64,000 nucleotides of DNA, taken from NCBI GenBank assembly GCA_017506865.1, contig JAFCMP010000553.1, positions 248,001 through 312,000 on the forward strand, written 5' to 3'. Below, in pieces: positions 54,290 to 62,426 of this stretch; the first letter of the stretch is position 1; every line of letters starts with the position of its first letter. A program made the translations under genes and the position numbers. The notes under the pieces were generated by a model. It searched no databases and was not told where the DNA came from. It worked only from the letters and a program-made list of their open reading frames with translations. Source of the stretch: Tribonema minus (lineage: Eukaryota; Sar; Xanthophyceae; Tribonematales; Tribonemataceae).

Positions 54290-54730
54290 ATGGTGATGGC
54301 TCCGATGACTTCGTTCGGGAGCCAGCTGATTGAGGCATGGCTGAATGTGACAGACGCACTAGGCCAAGGACACCCACCTGCCACCTACATTTCCGCACTG
54401 GCACTTGAGCTACAGTCAATGGACTACGTCGTGCACTGCCAACGCGAGGCGCCCGTCATGTACAAGCAGACGCAGATAGGAACGGTAGTGCCGGACATGA
54501 CTGTTGAGCACGACTGTGAGGTGTCTTTGGTGGGCATTGAAAGTGACGACGTGGAGTATAGTTGTCAGCTACAGCGGATGCGCGCCATGGCAAGGTGTGC
54601 CGGGTGCGAACACGCATACATGCTGAACATCTGTGATGAAGCGATGACAACTGTCAACGCACATAACGCTATGTACGAATATCACATGTTCCAGCGTCGC
54701 CGTCCATGCCAACCGATGGTGCAACCTTGA
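54290..54730 (+). CDS. GxxExxY-family protein (PD-(D/E)xK-like), diverged active site
   Basis: A 146-residue protein from ATG 54290; the longer upstream reading crosses the repeat unit and is unlikely. The layout matches the GxxExxY family: a first helix (LIEAWLNVTDALGQGH), then ATYISALALELQSMDY, a strand segment APVMYKQTQIGTVVPDMTVE, and a C-terminal HAYMLNI. In the family the core reads G..E..Y, then D...E-x-K. Here the first motif is GHPPATY (Glu replaced by Pro), and the nuclease-like residues are D (VVPDMTV) and E (CEVSL), with Ser where Lys is expected. The fold call is by pattern only. Nuclease activity is doubtful. It sits inside the repeat-bounded transposon region. Confidence 0.55.
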   Translation: MVMAPMTSFGSQLIEAWLNVTDALGQGHPPATYISALALELQSMDYVVHCQREAPVMYKQTQIGTVVPDMTVEHDCEVSLVGIESDDVEYSCQLQRMRAMARCAGCEHAYMLNICDEAMTTVNAHNAMYEYHMFQRRRPCQPMVQP

Positions 54731-54791
54731 GATACATGAGGACATAAGGGCACTGCAGCCCATGACGATTAAAGACACTTGAGACACCACA

Positions 54792-55049
54792 TCAGTACGT
54801 CACGCTCTCCAGGCCGTCGCATTCTGTCTTCCTCCAGTTCACAAATCGGGGCACGCGTGCTATTGACAGCTTGCTGTAGGGCCCGCTGGCGCAATGCAGG
54901 CCATACCTTACGTAGTCAGACACATCATCGTGAATGTCAAGGGCGCATCGGTCATGCTTGTTTGGCGCCGCATCTGTCAACTTGAAAGATTCGAATGCTG
55001 CAGGATCGGCACATGCCATGTACTTTACAAACTTGGCCATTCTTTGCAT
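54792..55049 (-). pseudogene. Unassigned minus-strand coding fragment
   Basis: A frame of 85 codons reads MQRMAKFVKYMACADPAAFE and later DDVSDYVRYGLHCASG. It lies downstream, on the same strand, of the ULP1-like fragment and just beyond the inner end of the repeated arm (55111). It may be the 3' end of the same transposon gene. No domain is recognised. Confidence 0.25.
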
Positions 55050-55380
55050 GCAACAGTTAACGCGGGCTGCCGCTGGTCAAGCGGGAGAGTATCCAAGGCC
55101 GCCGTAACACGCATTGTACAAGACGTGCTCAAACTCAAGCACCTTGGCCAGCTCCTGAGTGATGGCCTTGTGCAACTGGCGCAATGTGTACTTATCTTCG
55201 ACAATGTCTCTCACCGCTTGCGCCATCAAATGTTGCATGCGTGTTGATTGGTGCGTAGCGGCATACAAAAAGCGGCTTCACAATTGCAGCATGTCGTCGC
55301 AGCTGGCTCAAAGCTGTGGTGTCAGCAGAGCAACAAAGAGGACACGTACGCCGCTGCAATCACAGTTGCAAACACTAAGG

Positions 55381-55617
55381 CTAGAATGTGGTAACTTCCA
55401 TTACAGGTCTTCGCCGATGCAGCGTGTCAGGCGTGTGGAGAGAATGTGCAACATGTTTTGCCTGAAGTGGGCAAGTCGCGCTGTGTGAAAACTGCTTCTG
55501 CTGGATGTGGCACCACGCGTTTGCGCACACAAATACACCACAGTCCTTTGTGCTTGTCTGCTGACATGTTGCCGCTGCTAAGAATGGCTCTCGTGTGCTC
55601 GTGACTGTTATGACCAC
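55381..55617 (-). pseudogene. C48 (ULP1-like) protease C-terminal fragment (right copy)
   Basis: The frame reads KDCGVFVCANAWCHIQ, the catalytic-Cys-region pattern of C48 proteases, and ends TLHRRRPVMEVTTF. Here the segment is in one frame with LAAATCQQTSTKDCG, whereas the left copy has a shift just before it. Upstream His/Asp motifs were not found; they may lie in other exons. ULP1-like proteases occur in KDZ/Zisupton and some MULE transposons, which fits the SWIM-type transposase 3 kb away. Confidence 0.38.
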
Positions 55618-56687
55618 ACTCAGAAGCAGCCCTTACTCACATCTGTCGCCACCCGCTCTCCTCACAGTGTCCGCGTCCATAATTGGCGTGTGCCTTGATA
55701 CACCCTGAGAGCAGGCGGGCGTGGAAACGAAGGCCGGCAATAAGTTAAGTTTATCAGATGCAGACACCTGCAAGTGCGGCAGGTGGCAGGCGCTACTCGT
55801 GGTGCTGATATTGCATTGTTGCATTGGTTACCTTATTGCTTCAGGCACCAAAAGGCGTACGTACTGGTGCTGCTTGCAAAGTTCAAGTGTGTTTTGTGCC
55901 AAGAGTTGAAGTACGACGCTTGTGCTTTCTGTTGAAGTACGACGCTTGTGCTTTCTGTTGAAGTACGACGCTTGTGCTTTCTGTTGAAGTACGACGCTTG
56001 TGCTTCTGGGGTAGGCTGCTGCGCTGAGAGGGTTTGCTGACTAAGCTGCTGCCTGGGGAGGGTGCACTGCAGCCGGCGGCTGGAAGGAGTGCACTGCAGG
56101 TGAGTCTTGAGCTCACCCCGTGACAAAGTGTCAGATGTAAGCAATTTGGCAAGCCGCGGGTGGGAGGCTGCTTTCTGCTGCTGTTAAGGAGAGCTGCTGT
56201 CCTGCACTCGCACCGTTAAACATGACAGCAAAGCGATACGTCCCCTCCTGGCAACGTTATCACCATGTCGATAAAGTTGACGCCCGTGGCACACTGCTGC
56301 TGCTGTCGCTAAGGAGGCAGTTCACCACAAAGGAGCCACCTACGCTCGCCCCGTTATCTCTATCACCAATGTTGATACAGTCAATACGTGGTCCTGCTCA
56401 AGGCATGTGATTGAGCAGCGGCAGCGGCACTGATGGCCTCTGACGAGGCCGGATTACTCTGCAGTGCAAGTCCTGTGTTCGCCTCCTCAACTGTATCAAC
56501 AAGTTGATACGATCCGATACGCTGACCTACTGTGAGATTTGGTACATGTCCCGCTGATTTGGATGGCATGCGAGCAGTGCGGTGCCGCGCAGCACATGTC
56601 ATGCGCGCTGCACGTGCCCATGCCGTGACAGTCATCATCACCTATCACTTACATATACATAATGCTATTTGATGTACTCACGCGCAG

Positions 56688-57294
56688 GCATGCAGGAGCA
56701 AGTGGACGCACTCTACTCCACACTGCTGAAGCAGTCCGTTAAACAACACCTGACTCTACCCAAGGTATTCAAGGATGTCATTGACGCTCACTCATGGTTG
56801 ACGTGGAAGCAGCGCAGCAGGCCGCAGGACTTTAGTGTGACAATGACGGTGGACTGGCCCACCAAACCAAAACGTCTGGAGAGCATCAAGGTCCTGCTAG
56901 GTCTGCTGGCTGACACCGGGGACAATAAGCCCATCATCCAGGTGAACATTGCTGCATGTTCAGGGTTGTAAGCTCGCGCAAGGCAGCATGTGCGGCTCTG
57001 CCGCAGCACTACCCACCCGCATTGTGATGCCGGCCATACGAAGTCACTGACACATCTGCCACCTCATGTGTGTACACTCACAGGCGCTTTCACGGTACAA
57101 CATCACACCGCCTCAATGGGTACAGCAACTCAAACTGGCGCAGTCACTGCGAGGAGTACAACAGCAGCCGGGTGGCACTCAGGGGGGGCAGCAACTCGAG
57201 CAGCACGGAGGAGCGGGTTCCGGATCTGAGCCGGAGCCGGAGCCACAGCAGGAGCAGGAGCAGGTCGGGGACAATGATAGCGAGCCTGAGGCAA
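56688..57294 (+). CDS. Unknown two-exon protein in the inverted repeat (right copy)
   Basis: Exon 56688-56941 follows a CAG acceptor and ends at CAG/GTGAAC. Exon 57084-57294 follows CACAG and ends at A/GTAAGT; both joins keep phase. The product includes MQEQVDALYSTLLKQSVKQH, SWLTWKQRSRPQDFSVTMTV and, after the splice, YNITPPQWVQQLKLAQSLRG and a Glu/Pro/Gln-rich acidic tail (EPEPEPQQEQEQ). Upstream and downstream exons are not identified. The family is unknown, but conservation of the reading frame in both arms over exon 1 supports coding. It probably belongs to the DNA transposon. Confidence 0.5.
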
Positions 57295-57310
57295 GTAAGT
57301 ACTGCGCTCC

Positions 57311-57768
57311 TTCAAAGTTGAGGTTGAATATTTCTGGCAATTGCAGAAATCAGGAGAGCGTCGTCCCTCGCCCATTTTACTTTTGATCCGACTAAAGATT
57401 CGGGGATGGCCAGAACTTCAAAGTTGAGGTTGAATATTTCTGGCAATTGCAGAAATCAGGAGAGCGTCGTCCCTCGCCCATTTCGCTTTTGCTCTGTGAA
57501 AAGTAAATTTGACAAAAGATTCGGGGATGGCCAGAACTTCAAAGTTGAGGTTGAATATTTCTGGCAATTACAGAAATCAGGAGAGCGTTGTCCCTTGCCC
57601 ATTTTGCTCTTGCTCTGTGCAAACTATTTCCGACTAAAGATTCGGGGTTTGGCCTGAACTTCAAACTTGAGATTGAACATCTTTGGCAACTGCAGAAATC
57701 AGGAGAGCGTCGTCCCTCTCCGTTTTTGCTTTTGCTCTGTGGAAACTATTTCTGACCAAAGATTCGGG
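57311..57768 (-). repeat. Subterminal tandem array, about 4 units of 120 bp, inverted
   Basis: Units end in AAAGATTCGG near 57398, 57519, 57639 and 57761 and contain CAGGAGAGCGTCGTCCCTC and TTTTGCTCTGTG. They are the reverse complement of the 53.1 kb units. The array marks the right side of the DNA transposon. Confidence 0.93.
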
Positions 57769-57815
57769 CATCCTGTTGACAGCATCCGCCCTTGATGCCG
57801 CTCCCGCTGCAGGTC

Positions 57816-58790
57816 GTCCGCACCCCCACCAGGAAGCGTCGCATTCAGTCGCTGCTTCGTGACCGCCAGTCCTCTCAGGTGCCTGGCGTCGCGCAGGCGG
57901 TGGCTAAGGCGGTCGCCGCAGTGGACACGGTGTTCTGGGTGAGGATGGCACGGGCGGCCACTGCGGCGCGCGCTGCTCGCAGTGCCCTTCTGGCGGCGCC
58001 CACAGGCAGCAGCAGTGGCGGCAGCGGTGGTAGCGGAGGCAGCAGCAGAGGCGGCGGCAGCGCCAGTAGAGGTGGCAGAGGCGCCAGGGTGCGCCTCTAC
58101 TTTGACATGCACACGGGCGAGCTCATCAATCCCACACTCGGTGACAATGGCGAACCCATCAGCGCCGCCGACCGTGCGGCTGTGGAGGCGTTTGCCGAGG
58201 CAATCGGCCACCAGACACTGTTCAAGTATCGCTCAGCCGTGGAGGACGCCGACTGCGCTGCACTGAGCGCACACGTCACGTCTTTTTCGACGGAGGAGAG
58301 CCACAGAGCCTAGGGGAGTGACCCCGGCGGCCAGAACGACAAGATCGTGTTCGTGCCGCGGGACCTGTACAGGCTCGCGGTCGACAGCAGCGAGTTTGCC
58401 AGCGTCATGCAGCGCCCTGACAACCCCATCTTCGACACCCACATCACCACCAACAGGACGTACAACAACTACTTCAACGCTGTGCCGATGACGCAGAGCG
58501 CCCTGGTCTACGAGTGCGAGCGCCGCGTGCTGCTGCATGCCGGCGGGGCTCACCCTGGAGCGGAGTCGACAATGGCGATCATGACCTACAATCGGCAGCG
58601 TTCGGCGGAGCTCAGCGCCCACAAGGATGCGAACGAAAATGGCGGATGTGGAGATACTATCGCCACAGTTGTTACCGAATCCACGACTGCCGCCGAAGTG
58701 GAGCTCAAGCCCGACTCGGCGCACCTGCCACGCTTCTTCTTCACTGTGGAGCAAGAGGACGTATGGATTATGGCAAGAGGTAACGGGGAC
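57816..58790 (+). pseudogene. Unassigned protein of about 320 residues, interrupted by one stop
   Basis: After a CTGCAG acceptor near 57813 a frame runs VVRTPTRKRRIQSLLRDRQS, an Ala-rich stretch, a Ser/Gly linker, and then VRLYFDMHTGELINPTLGDN. After TAG at 58311-58313 the same frame continues as NDKIVFVPRDLYRLAVDSSE and HLPRFFFTVEQEDVWIMARG to a possible donor near 58776. Continuity of frame and composition across the stop suggests a point mutation. No family is recognised. It lies outside the inverted array and may belong to an outer transposon that ends near 59.6 kb. Confidence 0.45.
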
Positions 58791-59240
58791 GGTGCTGGGC
58801 TGCGGCGGCACTGCACGCACAAGGTCATCAGGAGGGGAGTGGGGAGCGCTGCGATTGCTGACTGGCGCCACTCTGCCAATTGCCGTGTAGGCAGGTTTAA
58901 TGACGTGTAGGGGTGACGGCAGCGGCAGTTGTGTAGTGAGGGTGTGCAAAGATGTTGACACTACACACAGGTGTACATAGGCGCTGCTGTGCAAACCTCC
59001 CTCAGCCATTGGCGTGGCAACGCTCACCTCTATGGCATACCTATAGGTGACAGCGATGCACAGCATAGATGTACATCAGCACTGGTGCGTTCATTGCTGC
59101 TGTTGCTGGTGCTTGCATGGCTGCCTTGGTTGTGCACACCCACATGTCTTTGTCCCCAAGCACCAGTCATCGTATGATACAACAGCGACAGCAGCATGCA
59201 CAACGCCATCACTTAAAGGGCATAGTGTACATACTTCCAT

Positions 59241-59590
59241 TCACCTGGTCTGCACAATGCACTCGCGCATCTGAGATGAGAAATCTGGATCATAATTTAC
59301 TACAGGCACATTGTCTAACATGCTGCTGTAGTTGACATACACCAGGTTGAGAGGGTGTGGCAGTCCTAATTCACCACTTTCAATGTGGCTCAGCACGCTC
59401 ATCAGGTCTGCCTCTTTTGCCGCGCGAGTCCGACGCTGGCGTACACCGTCCACATCTCTGGAGTCAGGGTTGTATCTCACGAACACCACGGGCCTGAGCA
59501 GCGTGGCCAGCGCTAATGCTTCCCCCTTGACCGCCTTCATGTCAGCATATTGACCTCTCAGCACACCCTCATGCGCCTGCTCCATCCTGC
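59241..59590 (-). pseudogene. Putative virus-type nuclease C-terminal fragment (RxNPD motif)
   Basis: The minus-strand frame reads RPVVFVRYNPDSRDVDG, then RTRAAKEADLMSVLSHIESG and HPLNLVYVNYSSM. A (V/I)(R)(F/Y)NPD strand followed by a charged helix and a final hydrophobic strand resembles putative PD-(D/E)xK-like nucleases found in algal large DNA viruses and some algal genomes. The upstream half, which should carry the remaining conserved residues, runs into a solo transposon repeat unit (59588-59633) and looks truncated. This is identified by pattern from memory, so confidence is limited. Confidence 0.38.
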
Positions 59591-59633
59591 TTTTTACTTT
59601 TGCTCTGTGGAAACTATTTCTGACTAAAGATTC
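59588..59633 (-). repeat. Partial subterminal repeat unit
   Basis: TTTTTACTTTTGCTCTGTGG followed by AAACTATTTCTGACTAAAGA and TTCGG matches the inner half of the units at 57.3-57.8 kb, in the same orientation. It may be the outer right end of a larger element that starts at 53111. Confidence 0.88.
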
Positions 59634-59830
59634 GGAATGTTCGGCATGTACGCGCATCATGCAAAATTACGTGAGCTCCTTTACAACAAGGCAGATGTCG
59701 CAGGATGATGGTACATGGCCTTCAAAAACCATCACATTCGATGACATTGTCAAAGCGTACACGCCCACCATCTAGACTCAAATCGAGCATGCATACGCAA
59801 TGTTTAGAGCATTTACATGTTTGAAGCATA

Positions 59831-61955
59831 CATGTACAGACACCACACTTGCTGGCCTGACAGCTGTATGCAGGACGCGGCCCAGGAGTCCCTCTGTGAG
59901 GTGATTTCATACCCGGATCTTAGATGATTGCCATCGGCTAAGTCGGCTTTTGTCGGCTTTTGGCGCCTTTGAGGCTGAAAACGGTCAAACTGCTGCTGCG
60001 CGCGCGCGCAGATTCTTGTTGGGCGAGCTGCCAGATTGGTCAGGCGCCTATATACATATGTGCCAGAGGAAGACTACTACTACTGTAGTATCCGATACCT
60101 GTTGTGATCCAGCAAAAAAGCTCTCACAACTGCATCAGGACTAGATCCAGACTAGCACAAGCAGTACTTGTAACAGCACCATATTAGAGTCATACCAGCA
60201 GTGGCAGCAGCATATGTTGCAATCAGCAGCGGAAAGGCACACGAAGCAGGAGAGGAGAGGAGAGGCAGCATCCGTTTTTTAAGAGGAAGTTGAATTGAAG
60301 TTTGTGGGTGTACGTAGCAATCACAGTGTTAACGCACAGCAGTGCCGGATGAACTCAAACAGGAGGTGGGTTTGCAAAGCCCCACTTTTCTGCCGCGTTT
60401 TTCGCTTAGCATAACATGGCTTACTCTGTCGCTGGAAGTTACCCAGCGACCGTTCCTTCATGGGTAGGCGCCCACACTCTGGCATGCGCACCAACGGCTT
60501 GTTGCAGACAGGCGCCTCCGCGGCGTCAGGCGCAGACCGCTTTCGCTGACTGAATAAAGGCTTGCAAGTCCTGTCAGTCTCTTGCCTGTTCCAAGTCATC
60601 TTGCTAGGCACCGCTTCGACTGCAAAGTGTGGCATCGATGCCTGGCAAAGATCCGCCAGTTGGCGCATGCCCGGCAAAATATGATCTAACTGGGCTGGCG
60701 CAACACACTGTGCATTGTTTTTGTTTTTTTTGCAAACTGGCGAAAAACTGCTGTGTAGCGCCCGACCTCTTTTACCCCCTCAGGCAGTGCGCCGGCCTAC
60801 CCAATCGCACTGCTGGTGGATATGGTGGTCTGTGTCGCCTCCATCAGTGCCCGCACCGCAGCCTCCCCCCCAAACCTGTTGAGCGTCCAGCGGCATTGCT
60901 AGGGGTGGGAGTCGCCGCACTTCAATGCGCTCATTGATGTCAGCAGGCGCCGGAGACTCGTAGGTAGCGAGGTTGCAGCTGGTCCTGAATGTATCGTGTA
61001 GCTGTGCTGCCAGAAGATGGCGCATGTGTGGAACAGCTGCGAGTCCAGGCATGTGCAGAATCTCTAGGATCCGCTCCGCTCATCCGCGACCCTGAAATCC
61101 AAGAAGCCACCGAGCGCTTATACTATAGTGAGGTCAGTCAAGACATTCAAACTGTTGAAGTTTGATGATATCAGGTTGTTGGCCTCACTCAGCCCCACCA
61201 GAAGAGCTCTTGGTTGTTGAAGTTGAGACGGGTGGAGCCGTGCTATTGCACGTTGAGCAGTGATACAACAGTTGAAGTTAGCATGAAGTTGAAGTATGAT
61301 TATCACCGTTGAAGTACAATATCACATCAGGATCAACATCAACTTCAACAAGTGAGTAGTCAGCAGATGCCCCTGACGAAGGGATACAGCATGCCATAAC
61401 CCAACTTCAATACCAGTTCTGCCCTGGAGACTTCACTATGGACAAGGGCCTCGGTTGCTTCTTGGCTTTCAGGGTCGCGGATGAGCGGAGCGGATCCTCT
61501 GCATCAACATCTACACCTGGATTCCAGGTATAGATGTTAAGGGAGCATGAAGCAGCTGTTGGAGCCGTTGGGCAGAGCCGCCTGAAGGCAGAGGGAAAAA
61601 GCCATATGTCAGCACAATATTGCTGCCAGTAGTAAGTACGTGACAAGATGTCTGCAGCGAAAGGTTGATGTAACTGACAGTTGATGCTCATCATGTTCGT
61701 GCACAAAATTCAACCACAAACGTTGTCAAGTGTATGTGGTGACATGGCACCCCAGGAAGGGGGGGGTGCCGCGCTTACCAATGGTGTGCAATCAAAAGAG
61801 AGCTGCATAATAAAGCCACAATACACAGTATGCTAGAAGTATTGTGTCACGTATTGCACTCTCATCATGCACCAAAAAATAATTCAAGTACTATTATGGT
61901 GACAAGCTTCGCTGCAATGCATTAGCAGAGGCTATAAAGAAAGAAGGTCCAACCC
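59831..61955 (+). repeat. Repeat R, copy 2 (without the family B insertion)
   Basis: 59831-60016 matches 26925-27110. 60020-60166 matches 33020-33167. 60163-61955 matches 49686-51003. At 60163-60175 the sequence GTACTTGTAACAG is uninterrupted, showing the pre-insertion state of the site that carries family B copy 2 in R copy 1. The only additions are the TIR element and flanking palindrome near 61060-61535 and a short insertion near 60648. Minus-strand coding pieces parallel those of copy 1. Confidence 0.92.
61066..61498. mobile_element. Small non-autonomous DNA element with about 49-bp TIRs
   Basis: The left end starts AGGATCCGCTCCGCTCATCC. The right end is its reverse complement, and complementarity extends about 49 bp with two mismatches. 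The interval is absent from R copy 1 (between 50570 and 50573). No ORF is seen; the interior is rich in GAAGTTGAAGT-like motifs. No clean target duplication was found. Beyond the right end lies a palindrome (AACATCTACACCTGG near 61506, complemented near 61524) that duplicates and inverts flanking sequence. Confidence 0.85.
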
Positions 61956-62426
61956 CAAGGCTGGACCATGTTTGCGGCAGCCGCATCTCTCGCGGGTCAT
62001 AGCGGCGCGGCGCTTTCTTCAGCCCTCGCGTCGGCCCAGGGTATAATTAGGGTTAGGCGCTGGCAGTATCTCCATGCCCCGATGATGCCCGTGTACGCGG
62101 TGCTCCACAAGCGTGCGGCTGTAATGGCAGCGGCCTGCGCGACGTCAAACGCCGCGTGTCGCGCGCTTGAAATCCGCCAATCACAGTAACACGCATCGCG
62201 CCGCTGTGAGCACACCGGCAACGCGCGCTGGGTGCTGCGTGTTTGCTTCCACCCCACCGTTCCCATATACAGGCCGCAACGGACCTGCTGTGTGCCCCCC
62301 CCACCTTTCCCCCCCTCATCATGCACACACAAACAGTCCCGCTCACCATTTACGGTTGCCCCTGGATCGTGCTGACTGACGCACCACCGCTCTCTCTCTC
62401 TCTCTGTCTCTCTCTCTCTCACACAG
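61956..62426. other. Stretch before the right-edge gene; TC microsatellite
   Basis: A 73-codon frame (61968-62189, starting MFAAAASLAGHSGA) may be a first coding exon but has no supported splice link. A TC microsatellite at 62391-62420 forms the pyrimidine tract of the following acceptor (ACACAG, ending 62426). Confidence 0.4.

Larger units (their letters stand above)
55111..57333 (+). repeat. Right arm of the 2.2 kb inverted repeat
   Basis: The reverse complement of 1-2250. It keeps an extra 26-bp unit and a shorter GAGCCG tract. It continues on its outer side into the inverted subterminal array (57311-57768) and on its inner side into sequence absent from the left arm, so this is the more complete copy. 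Confidence 0.93.

Noticed and set aside
1-57333. A single 57-kb transposon with 2.2-kb terminal inverted repeats
   Set aside because: The right arm is internal to its own repeat-array-bounded element, and the interval is filled with independent nested elements; two separate copies explain it more simply.
53111-59633. CRISPR-like array (regularly repeated about 115-bp units)
   Set aside because: Units are long, directly abutting and nearly uniform along their length, with no unique spacers; they are transposon subterminal repeats.
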